The position numbers and the translations under genes were made by a program. This document shows, one piece after another, positions 12,234 through 23,337 of a DNA stretch of 64,000 nt. How positions within the stretch are numbered: position 1 is the first letter of the stretch; each line of letters opens with the position of its first letter. The notes below the pieces were generated by a model that saw only the letters and a list, made by a program, of their open reading frames with translations, searched no databases and had not been told where the DNA came from. Source of the stretch: Ampelocalamus luodianensis (lineage: Eukaryota > Streptophyta > Magnoliopsida > Poales > Poaceae); assembly GCA_036346255.1 (NCBI GenBank), contig CM070634.1, positions 83,827,020 through 83,891,019 on the forward strand. Direction: 5' to 3'.

Positions 12234-13275
12234 ATGGCGAGAGGAACGGGTCGTGGCCGTGGCCGTCCACCGAGCCGTGGCGCGATCGTGGGCGTGGTCC
12301 GTGTCTCTTCACCTCCGATTGAGGAAGTCTGGTACTACCGCAGGAGGTTGCCTCGCCTCCTCAACCGCCGCTGGCTCGAGCCACGTCACCGTGATCATTC
12401 AAAACCTTGAGAGGAGGTTCAGCGTCTTCGTCGCGAGCTGCAAGCCGCCTCCCGCGCACTGCACTGCGGGCGAGCCGGTTGTTGCAGCAGCTCCACCTGA
12501 AGCCAGGATGAGCCTCCGTGAGTGGATGTCGCTCCGTTTGGACACTTTCGACGGAGTGGGTACTCCGGTTCAGGCTGCAGATTGGTTACGTTACATGGAG
12601 AGGCAATTTGGAGCTCTAGAGATGACTTCGACGCAGAAGGCGCGGTTTGTGGCCTTTCAATTGAAGGGCCAGGCTGATATTTGGTGGGAAGGGGTTCTGT
12701 CTGCTAGGACCCCATTGCAGAACCAGTCACCTGGGAAGACTTTGTGGAACAGTTTAGGGTGAAGTTCTATCCAGATTCATTCCTTGAGAGGATGGAGCGG
12801 TCATTGCGACCTTGGCACAAGGAAAGAAGACGATGGCGAGTATGAGACCGAAGTTTAACAACTGCACGCGTTTGTACCAGCAGAGCTAATGATGATCGGG
12901 AGAAGGCTAAGAGGTTCGCAGGCCTCAACCAGGAGTATCGCCATGTTTTGGGTGCGGCAGCTTGCGTGACTTCAGCTCCGTGGTTGATCGGGCGAGGAAT
13001 GGAGTTGAGAGAGATCTTTCTTCCAGGCGAGCAACCGGTGGTTCATCGCATCATTGGTGGTTCCGGCTTTGGCCGAAGCGGAGTTTCGGTGGTGGGGCGG
13101 GTCGTCTCAACAACCCGCTTCCAAGAGGTTCAGAAGTCGCGACTCTCGTCCTTCTCAGCGGGCGCTTCTTCGCCGGCGCCACGTTCTTCGTCGTCCGCAT
13201 CGCAGATGCGCCTGCTCGAGCCAAGGAATGAAATGTTTCAAGTGTGGTGAGGACACCGGGCTTGAATGTTCATTT
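12234..13275 (+). pseudogene. gag: K gag capsid protein (broken)
   Basis: Gag would form the virus-like particle that packages element RNA. An ATG at 12234 opens MARGTGRGRGRPP, an arginine-glycine-rich N-terminus. The capsid core is readable at 12470-12760, with REWMSLRLDTFDG, DWLRYMERQFGALEMT and DIWWEGVLSAR, and continues in other frames (VKFYPDSFLERME, then PAELMMIGRRLRG). A zinc knuckle start, CFKCGE, lies at about 13230-13250, and its second half is frame-shifted. At least four indels break the frame, near 12410, 12745, 12830 and 12950. Confidence 0.85.
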
Positions 13276-13581
13276 AAGGGACTTGTCGCGGTGTGGTCGG
13301 GATGGTCTGGCGGTCGGTGTGCAAGCGAACCCAACGAGCATCATCAAGTGGGAACGGTCCCGCGGTTCCTTCCTCTAGCACTCCACGAGGTTGATTCAGA
13401 CTTTGGCGGTGTTCTGCGTCCCACCACCCTTCGCTTGGGTTCCTCTGCGCGCCTTCACCTCGCCTCGCCGGGTTTCTTAAAGGGTCCGCACGTCGGCACC
13501 ACCCTCGTTCGTTTCACCGCAGCCGCTCTGTTTTCCTGCGCCGTGCCACGATCTTCTGCACCAGATACGGCAGAGTCTACG

Positions 13582-13970
13582 CCATGCCTACTCCGGAGAT
13601 TGCGGGCCGCCCTGATGTGGTGACAGGTACTCTGCTAGTTGATTCAGTTGAGGCCTTTGTTCTTTTTGATTCAGGGGCTACTTATTCTTTTGTGTCCCTA
13701 GAGTTTGCTAGAAGGGCGGGTTTGAGTTTGCGCGTATTTACGAGTCTGTGGTAGTCGGTTCTCGGGGTCTCATATCTAGTTACGCAGCGTGTCACGGATG
13801 TTCTATCACTATTGATGATGAAAATTTCACAGCCAACCTCATGGTAATCCAGATGTCACCTTTCGATGTTATTTTGGGCATGGACTGGTTATTCAGTTAC
13901 CGTGCCAAGATTTGTTGTTTCTGGAAGACGGTGACCTTACAGACTCCATCCGGTGGAGAACTGGTGTTTC
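13582..13970 (+). pseudogene. pol: K aspartic protease (broken)
   Basis: The protease would cleave the Gag-Pol polyprotein. The catalytic motif appears as VLFDSGATYSFVS at about 13660-13695, with the Asp of DSGAT in place. After a frameshift near 13740 the domain continues as NLMVIQMSPFDVILGMDWL at about 13825-13890, the usual C-terminal flap-to-ILGMDWL signature of gypsy proteases. The linker to RT (13970-14090) is in the same frame as the downstream RT. Confidence 0.87.
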
Positions 13971-14089
13971 AGGGTAGTGCACCGTCCGACTCCTTGTTCG
14001 TGCTAGCTAGCCTGTTCCCTAGTCGTCGGCCCTCAACCATTGGGTTGTTTTGGTCTCTCAGTGAGAAGACTGATTCCGCGCTGTGTATT

Positions 14090-14965
14090 GAGCAGATCCC
14101 TGTGGTGAATGAGTTCCCTGATGTTTTTCCTGCGGAGCTTCCTGGGATGCCACCGGAGCGAAAGGTGGAATTCCGGATTGATCTTATTCCAGGGACTCGA
14201 CCCATCTCGATGTCCCCGTATCGGTTGGCCCGTCCATTTCAGGAGGAGTTGAAGAAGCAATTGGATGATCTTTTGTCCAAGGGTTTGATCCGGCGGAGTG
14301 TTTCGCCGTGGGGTGCACCTGTTTTATTCACCAAGAAGAAAGATGGCAGTTGGCGTATGTGTGTGGATTACCGGGCTCTCAACCAGGCTACCGTGAAAAA
14401 TAAATACCCTTTGCCCCGCATCGAGGATCTCTTTGATCAACTAAAGGGGGCTAAGATATTTTCCAAGATCGACCTTGATCAAGTTATAATCGATTCGAGT
14501 CCGGAGCAAGATATTGAGAAGACGGCTTTCTCGCAGGTATGGCCACTTTGAGTATAAAGTGATGTCTTTTGGACTAACTAACGCCTCTGCAGATTTTCAT
14601 GGAAGCTATGAATAGTATGCTACACCAGTACCTTGATAACTTCGTTGTAGTATTCATCGATGATATTCGATTTATTCAAAGACGAAGAAGATCATGTCCA
14701 AAGATCCGAGGTTGGTCCTTGAAACGCGAGGAAGAACAGATTTTATGCCAAGTCAAGAAGTGTGAATTCGGATTTACGAGGTTGGGTTTTGGGCCATGTA
14801 ATCAATCAAGAAGGTATTTCATTGACCCTAGCAAGATTTCGATATGGTAGAGTGGAAACGGCCAACCAACGTCAAGGAAGTGAGGAGTTTTCGGGCTTAG
14901 CCGGTTATTATCGGCGTTTTGTGGAGGATTTTCAACCATTGCTAGACCGTTGTCCCGATTGACAC
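14090..14965 (+). pseudogene. pol: K reverse transcriptase (broken)
   Basis: A long open stretch to 14551 includes VVNEFPDVFPAELPGMPPER, PYRLARPFQEELKKQLDD and KKDGSWRMCVDYRALNQ. The segment after KIFSKIDL (14455) is scrambled where LRSGYHQL is expected. MSFGLTNA resumes near 14562 in another frame. The catalytic VVFIDDI is at about 14645-14665. Thumb and connection motifs (AGYYRRFVEDF) follow near 14900-14935. Frameshifts near 14475, 14550, 14665 and 14880 prevent a continuous product. Confidence 0.9.
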
Positions 14966-14984
14966 GTATGGTATCAAATTTCGT

Positions 14985-15420
14985 GGTCCGATGCTTGTGA
15001 GCACGCTTTGTACCAAGGAGAGGTTGGTGACCGCTCCAATTCTTACCCTTCCCGAGCCAGTAGCGTTTCACAATTTATTCGGATCGTCGAGTTGGTCTTG
15101 GTTGTGTGCTCATGCAGACGGCAAGGTGATTGCTTATGCATCGAGACGCTTGAGAAAGCATGAGCGAATTATCCTACTCACGATTTAGAGTTGGCCGCAG
15201 ATGGTTCTTGCATTGAAGATTTGGCGTCATTATTTGTATGGCGAATCTTGTGATATATTCACCGATCACAAGAGTCTGAAATACATCTTTACTCAGAGAG
15301 ATTTGAACCTGAGGCAGAGGAGATGGTTGGAGTTGATAAAGGACTATGATCTCACCATTCAAGATCACCTGTGCAAGGCTAATGTTGTAGCAGATGCCCT
15401 GAGTCGCAAGCGACACCTCC
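14985..15420 (+). pseudogene. pol: K RNase H (broken)
   Basis: RNase H removes the RNA strand during cDNA synthesis. The first part is frame-shifted (YASRRLRKHE at about 15135-15165). From 15201 the domain reads ALKIWRHYLYGESCDIFTDH, SLKYIFTQRDLNLRQRRW, LIKDYDLTI and the closing ANVVADALSRK near 15380-15410. The TDH aspartate is kept. Confidence 0.88.
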
Positions 15421-15454
15421 TGCTCTCGGTTGCCTTATTGCTGATTTTGAGCGT

Positions 15455-16450
15455 ATGGATATTTCCTTTTGTTTCGCGGGTACCGCCCATGCTGAGACAT
15501 GTTTGCTTCTTGAGACAGCTTTGCCAGCTCGAGTGCGGGAGGCACAACAATATGATCAGATGTTCCAGCGTGTGAGGAAACGCCTAGGTGAGGGCAAGCA
15601 ATGCCACTTCAGTATAGATGATTCTGACGCGTTGAGATTTAAGGGCCGCCTCTGTGTGCCACAGGAGGCTCAGGTCAAGGAGGAGATTCTGAGGGAAGCA
15701 CATCGTACTCCATATACTGTACATCCAGGTGAGACCAAGATGTACAAGGATTTGAAGAAGAGTTTCTGGTGGAAAAGGATGAAAGTTGATATTGCTCGGT
15801 ATGTGGCATCTTGTGGAGTATGCCAGAAAGTCAAGGCTGAACATAGGCGACCAGCAGGATTGTTGCAGCCGTTAGAGGTTCCCGTTTGGCCGTGGGATGA
15901 TATCTCCATGGACTTTGTAGTTGGTTTACCCCGCACGCCGCGAGGGAAGGACGCTATCTGGGTCATAGTGGACCGGTTTAGCAAGTCTGCACATTTCATC
16001 CCTATACGTACTACCAACTCGGCTAGTGATTTGGCTCCTCTCTATGTGCGAGAGATCGTGCGGCTGCATGGGGTGCCGAAGACAATTATTTCGGATCGAG
16101 ATGCTAAGTTTGTCTCCAAGTTTTGGGAGAGCTTGCAGAATGCTCGGGCACACGACCGTCTCGAGCACCGCATTTCATCCCCAAACGGATGGTCGATCGA
16201 GCGCACACCGGACCACGGAGGACATGCTCGGATGTTGTATTTTGTCCCGAAGGAAGTTGGGAAGATCACCTACCTTTGGCAGAGTTCGCTTATAATAACA
16301 GTTATCACTCTAGCGTTCGAGCCGCTCCATTTGAGGTTCTTTATGGGAGGAAGTGTAGATCTCCGTTGTGTTGGGATGCAGTTGGGGAACGAGCAGTTTT
16401 GGGACCCGATTGGGTTCAACAAACCGTGGCTGTGGTAGCGGAGATAAGGA
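15455..16450 (+). pseudogene. pol: K integrase (broken near the end of the core)
   Basis: This is the best preserved frame in K. The HHCC zinc module is visible as REAHRTPYTVHPGETKMY followed by CGVCQKVKAEHRRP (15690-15855). The catalytic core has SMDFVVGLPRTPRGKD (first Asp) near 15907 and HGVPKTIISDRDAKFVSKF (second Asp) at about 16065-16125. Beyond 16140 the frame changes repeatedly, so the glutamate region near 16190-16215 is read in a shifted frame. LAEFAYNNSYHSS and PFEVLYGRKCRSPLCW follow at 16275-16365. Confidence 0.9.
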
Positions 16451-16454
16451 AAAC

Positions 16455-16925
16455 TCATTAGCTGCTCAGAGCCGAGAGAAGAGTTACTGCCGATGTGAGA
16501 CAGCGAGACTTGGAGTTTGAGGTAGGGGACCAAGTTCTATTGAGGTATCTCCTACCAAAGGTGTGGTGCGTTTTGGTACCAAAGGAAGCTTAACCCGCGG
16601 TATATTGGACCCTTTCCAATCTTGGCACGAGTCGGGAAGTTAGCTTACCGCTTAGATCTTCCGAATCCATGCAAGGAGTTCATAATGTGTTCCACGTATC
16701 AATGTTGAGGAAGTTCTTGAGAGACCCGAGCATGCTATTCTGCTGGAGCCCTTGAGCATTGAGCAGACCTTACTTTTGAGTCCCGACCGTGAAAATTCGA
16801 AGAGTCGAGCGGGTTCGAGGAGCAAGACATTGAAGTATGTCAAGGTTCTTTGGTCTCATCGGTCCAACGGAAGCCACTTGGGAGTTAGAGTCTCGCATGC
16901 GTGAACAATTTCTGACCTATTCATT
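16455..16925 (+). pseudogene. pol: K integrase C-terminus with chromodomain (broken)
   Basis: Fragments in alternating frames give the GPY/F module (RYIGPFPILARVGKLAYRL near 16597-16655) and then HNVFHVSMLRKFL near 16680. A chromodomain tail follows, recognisable from SKTLKYVKVLWSH at about 16821-16860 and the closing SRMREQF equivalent near 16890-16910. This places K among chromoviruses. Frame changes are too frequent for a product. Confidence 0.78.
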
Positions 16926-17010
16926 TCGATGCGTGCTAACCCTTGCTACCAACCCGTTAGTATTCCATTCTTGTGTTCGTCTCGTTGGTTAGAATTGGGT
17001 CGAATTCATT

Positions 17011-17022
17011 AAGGGGGTAGAA
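17011..17022 (+). other. Polypurine tract of K
   Basis: AAGGGGGTAGAA directly precedes the 3' LTR start TGTAATACTC. Confidence 0.88.
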
Positions 17023-19394
17023 TGTAATACTCGTGTTTCGCTTAGAGGAGTTTAATCGGGGAAATTTTGCAAGTTCGTTTTCCGGCTTTTGGAGTAGTTT
17101 CTTGGTTTGGGCCTCCGACCAGGCCACCCTTCCTAGGGGCCGGCCAAAATCCTCCCCTTGGGCCTGGCCCATGCGCCTCCTCCTCCTCCCCTAACCCTAA
17201 CCAGCCTTTTTTCCCCCTCCCCTTGTGGCCGAACCCCCCCATTACCCCTCTTGGCCGCCGCCCCCCCCATCCTCCTCTCTTCCTCCTCACGTCCTGCCCT
17301 AGGAGCTGCTCCCTAACCTCCCTGGTTGCTGGTCCCTGCTGGCTTGCCTCCCCTTCTTGCCTTCGGACCTTCCCCCGCTACCGGATGCGCAAGGAGTTGT
17401 GGAGGACAGCAGTTCGCTTGGGGCAAAGGAGGTGAGAAGAAGTGAGATCGTCTTCTCCGTGGTTCTTCCGCCTACTTCCTGGTTGCTGCAAAGGTAACGG
17501 ATGCCGACCCTCGTCTTTTGATTAGTGGTAGAGGCGATTTAGTTCATATTCGGTTAGAACGAATTGCTGCGAGCAGAAAGTCGGTTCTGTCCAGTTTGTT
17601 GCGTGGACTTTTTCGTGATGTTAGAGGCCGAATCTGAGTTGTCCATCTCCTAGAGATATGTAGGTTTTGTTCTTAGCTTTCGGTGGCCGCCAAGAACACT
17701 GAATTCCGACATGCGAATCAAAAGTTATGGTAGTTTTCGTCTCTGCTGTCCAGAATCCTGACGAGATTAGACTGTCAGTTTGTCTTTCAATTTTGGGCTG
17801 TGTTATTGGCAAATTCAGGGCTTCCACCCAACTAAGTTATTGTAGGCCTGGGTCTTAGCTTTTGATATTGATAAAGAACGCCCAATTCGGAGTTGTAGAT
17901 TAAAAGTTATGGCCGTTTCATTTCTGCTGTTCTAAATGCTTAGTCAGATTCTGTTCTGCTGATTCGGTTGGTAGTTAGCAATTTAATTTGGCCGAATTGG
18001 ATTGTCTCGTCAACTACAAAGTTGTATATATATGTGTTAAGATCGTGTAGGATCTGGGCTCACCTCGTTTGGAGTCTCAGGTCATTAGATTTGGCACTTT
18101 CCGTGCTGCTGTCCAGAAATTGTCAGAAGTACGGACAGACAGGGTTGTTGGTCTTGGGGAGTTTGATACATTTAGAATTTGAGATTTCCATCAACTAGGT
18201 TGTTGTAGATAATTGTATTACCTTTCATTCAAGCCTGAGAGCATCCCTTTTCGAGTTGTAGATCGAAAGTTATGCTATTTTTACCGCTGCTGTCCGTTTA
18301 TGCTTTTTGCTAGAATGTGGGTTAATTCAAGCGCGGTATCATCTAGATGGTGGAATTGGGAATTATAAGTTAGTGCGATCGAGTAGTTTCTTGATGACTT
18401 AGTTCTTATTGAGTAACTTTGGTGTAGGGGTGAGGCACCAAGGTTAGCGGCTTCTTCATTGCCTTCCAACGCACCGCTACGCTAAAGGCAAGTCTGATGA
18501 CTTATGTGTGGTTTAAACATCCCGATGCTTGTTGATTGATTTAGTATTTTGTTGATTATGAGAAGCTTAAACATTCATGTGCCATCCACGGAGTGGAATG
18601 TTATGATGACCCTGTTCTTTATGTATGCTGTTTTCTTATGAGTAGTGATGATCTTATTCTGTTCATAAATTGTATTCATGCAATCATGTTCTGTTCGTCC
18701 ACGGGAGTGAGATCCACGGAGTGGAGTCTAAAGTCCCATCAATTCCAGTATGGGCAAGTGAAGTCCCGCCATTCCAATGTGGGCGGTTTGGACACCGTAT
18801 GAAACGTTCTTCATACGGCAGTTGGATCCCCGTATTTGATAAATACGGGCTTAAGTGAACACCGACGGTGTGTCACTTGCTATACCGGTATAAGCTCGAG
18901 TGCGATCCATCCAGCTTCATGGCATCCATGCATTACGCTTCTTTCTTTCACTAATTTTATGTGCTATGTCTTTACATGAAGTATGTTCTTGTAATTGTTG
19001 TACTTGCTGAGTCCCTGACTCACTCTTGTTTGTTGTTTTGTTTTAGGTGGCCATTGATGATGACTCTAGCGGGAGGGAGTAGTTATGCACCAAACACTCA
19101 CCACCGTACTCAAATTTCAATAATTGAACTTGGTCGAATTCCTTTAATTGTTAAGAGTCAAACTGTAATAAATAAGGTCTCATGCAGATGATGTGTTTTA
19201 TTTGGTTTGGTTGTTTATTTCCCGATGTGATACTCGATTTGCTTAAGTTCAGATTATGACTATGCGACTGTGCCTTATGAGTTATTCATGCTTTATCCGC
19301 TATAGCTTGGAGTATTGCTTCAATCTGCATAATTGTGGTTGTATGTTAGAGTCTTGAAGTAACATTTTGGCTTCTGGATAGCCAGGGTGTTACA
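17023..19394 (+). repeat. 3' LTR of K (2372 bp)
   Basis: It is near-identical to 9656-12026, starts TGTAATACTC and ends GGTGTTACA, and is followed by the target duplication CTTAC (19395-19399). It repeats the palindrome array at about 18700-18890. Where it differs from the 5' LTR, this copy often keeps an intact CAG or CTG (19013, 19374, 19383) where the other shows a shortened or altered version, and sometimes the reverse (18903). Confidence 0.95.
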
Positions 19395-19399
19395 CTTAC
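19395..19399. repeat. Target-site duplication of K, right copy
   Basis: CTTAC matches 9651-9655 exactly. Confidence 0.93.
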
Positions 19400-22300
19400 T
19401 GCTACTGAGGTGAACTTCTAATCTCTTGCCTATCCACAAGGTTGAGAGGCTATCAAATAATGTCAAACCTATTTGAGTACAGGATTTAGTTAACATCAAG
19501 AGGTTTGAGATTTTGAAAGCTCCACCAACTAGTAAACCTACTGACTGTCCTTTTTCCATATGCAATCAGCTCTCCTCTTCTATTCAAACAACCTACAACA
19601 GACATCTTTCTTAACCGACAACTACCAAAAGACTTCCTACAATTTCACTTTCAAAATTGATAATTTACTAGAGTGATTTAAAAGCTAAACACAACAGAAG
19701 GCATTAAAACTTCCTTTACTGCCTAACACTTCATCAAAAGAAAACGTTTGCTCTCTGCTGGTTTCTGAAAAATTTAGAACCATAATGATTTTCAGATTAG
19801 GTACTGCTGTTGGATAAGTGCTCAAAGGCTTAAAAGAACATAAGTACTACTAACTACTTGAATTGGTCCTGTTATTAGCCTACCGACAAAACTTACACTT
19901 TCATATTACTGTTCAAGCTCCTACAAGGCTACAACAGCAAGTATGTCTAAAGTGAACTGCTATTGACCAGCTTCCTTTAACTCAACCTTCAACTTTACTA
20001 ACTCGATCGAGGTACCCAGTAACCTTTTCAAAAGTTGAAAGTAAAAGGCAGAGGTTAAGAGAGTTACACACATATTTCCAGTTCTCCTCTAAACCCATTT
20101 CTTCCTCTCTGACTACACTTCAACAAAATAGTTGATTGTTCTCATTTGGTTCTAGGATTTCACAGCCACAAGGTTTGTCAGACGAGGTTACTACTACTAG
20201 ATAACTATCCAACTAACTAATTGCATCAAGAAAAGCTCTAGTAACAGCCAAGTTATAAGCCTTTGGACAAAGCTGAAATTTGTTAGGTTACTGTTCATTC
20301 GACTAACAGCAAGTTTTTCAGATCTAAAGTGCTAAAAACAGAACTACTGTCAACTAACCTTCTCTCTAGACCAAAAATCTATTTGTCGATTATGAATGAG
20401 TGATCAATGGACATACACAAAGTTTGTTAGTTTAAGAGAATTTGACACTGTAATTTGGTTCTGTTTTTAGTTACATAGAGGAGCTACAAGGTATGTCCTA
20501 GCTTCGACAACAGAGGAGGGCGAAGCCGACCACCGCCATGCTTGTCGGCGGTGAGGGCAGGCCGGAGGATGCATGGATAGTAGCAAAATGGAAAGACAAG
20601 GTCAAGGGCTACCTTCCGGAGGTGTCGCTGTCAGCGGAGGGGCATGGTGGCGCACCGACAATGGAGTTGAGCGGAGGAGGCAGCTCGGGTGTGGTCGTTG
20701 AGGGCGTGCGAAAACGATTCAACTCATGGGGGCGCCTGGATCTGAGCTCCTGGGGTGATGCGATGTCTCTGGCTCGGCGCGGGGACTAACGGTCGTCTTC
20801 TCTAGTAACGGCGGCACCAGGATGCGGCGGTGATGGCACATGCACGACGACGGGTTAGTACCAGCGGGCATTGCTAGCACAAAGCGACATAAAAGACTCT
20901 AGGTACCCTCAGGAAACTCACCGTTGTGAAGTTGGGGGCGGAGGAGCACCAGAGGATGCTTGTCGTCGTCAATGGCGCTGGCGACGAAGAGCTCACATGG
21001 GGAAGGCACCCTGAGCAAAACGAAAGACAAAGGACGGTCGGGATAGCTAAGAAGTACCACAAAGATGGTGTCATCCCAAGCAATTTGAGAATGGCTTACC
21101 GGTTTTGACAAAAGACGGTGAATAGGGTTGTTGGCCGATAAATGGGGAAACTCCAAATTCAAGCATCCCTGTGTTGCATTGTGAAAATTGGTTGAGGGGA
21201 AATGTGTCTTATACCCCAAGGCACAAGGTGACGCGCAAGAAAAGGAAGGGGTCTCACCGTAGATGAAGATGCCGAAGGTTGACAAAGCAGGGGCCTTCGG
21301 TGCGCGCTCTGGAAGCAGTGAGAGCAAAAGTTTGCCCTAGACCCTACAAGCAATGGCAAGAGCTCAGATGAGTAAAAATAGAGAAGGTATGCAAGGAGAA
21401 GGCTAGGGGATGCCATGGATTCAAGTTTACCCGAGAAGGTTTCATGGAAGAGCTTCCCCCTCTTCCTCAGCCGGGAAGAGAAGTGAACTGGGAGAGAGGC
21501 ATCGAGGGGTTTTAAAGCTCGGGCACAGATGGGAAAGAAAGCGGCGTTAGCTGATGATGCCCTAGGATAGGTTGGTTTGGGAGGTACGGTCACGGTGATG
21601 ACGGAGCGGCTCAGAGAGCACGTAGCGCGTGGCGCCCAGCTCCTGCATGCGAGCCTGCCCGAGGTAGAACATGGCCGTGACGCGCGGGCCCGGGCAGTCA
21701 GTGATACAAGGCAGCGCAGTGCGGCTCGGGTTCATGTGCGATGCAGTTACACGGTGCGGTCGGGTCAGCTCGCTCGGTCGGAACATTTCGAACGGTCCGA
21801 TTGGATCTCGAAGGTCCAGATCGTAGGGTGAGTTCGGGCAGTCTGAACGAACAAACCGATCTGGACAGTTGATCTTAGATCCGATGGTCTGCATGCGTTG
21901 GTGCATTTAAGAGGTTGGGTGGAACCAATTAGAAGGTGGCTCGGTCGGGTTGGGGTCCGGTGCGGTCCAATAGTGTTGAGTCCGAGTTTAAATCTGATTT
22001 GACCAATTAGCAGAAAGTTTTACCGAGGCTTTAAATATAGAGATAAAATTCTAAAAATTATGAAAAAATTTAGAGGGGTTCCTAGGATGATCTAGTATTC
22101 ACACAAATTATTAAACCTTACTTGTCATGATATATTTTGTATAGTTTTAATTCGACCTAAAGTAGGTCTTTGTATTGTGTTTGAATTTTCTAGGGGTTGA
22201 ATTGAGTTCCAAAAATTTGGTAAAAATTATATTAATTCATGATAATTATTCTAGTATTTGAATAAATTATTTTTAGATCATGATCAAATGTTTTGTTCCT

Positions 22301-22448
22301 GTTTTTATTTGGAGTTTAAATTTGAAGTGTGTGTTTAATCTTTGATTTAGATTTTCCAAGTGCAATAATTTATGGAAATTATTCCTAAATGTCATTTATA
22401 CTGATAAGATGCATGCCAATCCTCATGAATTAATTTGGGGATGTTAAA
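19400..22448 (-). repeat. C1 long LTR, 5' portion (minus strand)
   Basis: This continues the C1 LTR across the K insertion. On the minus strand it starts at 22448 as TAACATCCCCAAATTAATT, the same start as C2 at 37817. It has an AT-rich first 450 bp, a GC-rich promoter-like part (20500-21850) and an AT-rich part (19400-20480). The frames at 20538-20789 and 20899-21593 are GC-rich LTR sequence with no recognisable domain, so I do not call genes. Confidence 0.75.
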
Positions 22449-22743
22449 AAAATGCCTCAAACATGTGGGCAAAAACGCTAAGTACCAGAATTGAATTCGG
22501 TACAAGGTGAACTAATTAAATTTTGTAATGATTAAGAACTTCAATCAAGAAATCGCTTTCTAGTAAATGAAGTCCTGCTCGGAGATAGGGCACTAGGAAT
22601 AACGTGAAACCAACTGGAGGGCTCAGAACAATCTCCCCTCCCGGTGCACGCCACTCTATGAGAGCTTTCTCCAGTAGATGCTCATCTTGCTCTAGTCCTT
22701 TGAGCTCCTCCGTGGATAGCATTGATGGTTTCCATCCCGCCAT
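22449..22743 (-). pseudogene. Antisense ORF with Transposase_28-like domain (truncated)
   Basis: Read on the minus strand from ATG at 22743, the protein begins MAGWKPSMLSTEELKGLEQD and continues with VGFTLFLVPYLRAGLHLLES and DFLIEVLNHYKI. After a TAA at 22513-22515, which looks like a CAA Gln codon changed to stop, the frame continues as LVHLVPNSILVLSVFAHMFE until the C1 junction. This pattern matches the family annotated as putative gypsy-type transposon (Pfam Transposase_28). Such ORFs are known in antisense orientation between pol and the 3' LTR of plant Tat elements, which fits its position here. The function is unknown. About 98 codons remain, and the C-terminal part is lost to C1. Confidence 0.72.
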
Positions 22744-23337
22744 TGCTTTGATTCAATGGTGGAATGAAGATCCTTCTCCTTGAAGGTTCGTGGAGGATGA
22801 AAGGTGCTCTACGGATGGGGAAAGTAAAAACAACTGGGGTAAAAATGTGCCTAAGGAGATGTAAAAGATCTATATATATATACCCTTGGTATATTTAAAA
22901 CCCACTACCTCAAGGATGTAACAACTGCACCACAATTATCGACGATGTGACAACACACGTCTGGTCAAGGAGGTCGTTCCGCGCATCAGAGATGTATAAG
23001 GAAAAGCAGTTGAAAAAGTTGTTTTTCTTTTTCCTAAAGTTATCTTCATCCTGTAACTATTGCGGGCGAAAGAATACAAAATCATTTGGTGTATAAAATC
23101 AGCCATGTGTAATAAGACAGATACGATTTTCTAGAGTTTATTCCTAATAAATAGCTGAAAACTAAAGCATAATCGTCTCTTCGGGAATTGCTTTCATAAA
23201 TATATACGGCTGATGCTCCTGCTTCTTGAGGGGAATAGTTATTAGCAACTCAAGTAAAACTATCTTCTTGACCAAGTCTAGTTCTAGCCAAAAACCTCTT
23301 CAAGTAAGTTATTTTCACTTGAAGTTGAGGGGCTAGC
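22449..23337 (+). mobile_element. Tat-lineage gypsy remnant, region before the 3' LTR
   Basis: This is the internal 3' end of a gypsy element truncated on the left by C1. It holds an antisense ORF (22449-22743). From 22744 to 23337 it is AT-rich non-coding sequence, ending in a purine-rich GAAGTTGAGGGG just before the LTR. No pol domain remains, so the Tat label rests on the antisense ORF and the short LTR. Confidence 0.6.

Larger units (their letters stand above)
9656..19394 (+). mobile_element. Element K: complete Ty3/gypsy chromovirus
   Basis: A full-length element of 9739 bp has two nearly identical LTRs, a primer-binding site, gag, protease, RT, RNase H, integrase with chromodomain, a polypurine tract and a perfect 5-bp target duplication (CTTAC). 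It inserted into the C1 LTR. LTR similarity is very high, implying a recent insertion. Yet gag-pol is broken many times, mainly at CAG/CTG positions, an odd contrast discussed in the findings. A related solo LTR on the minus strand lies at 37892-40358. Confidence 0.95.

Noticed and set aside
20538..21906. Possible host genes in GC-rich segments of the C1 LTR
   Set aside because: Frames overlap on both strands, have no domains, and the segment has a counterpart in C2 (40740-41940) within LTR borders.
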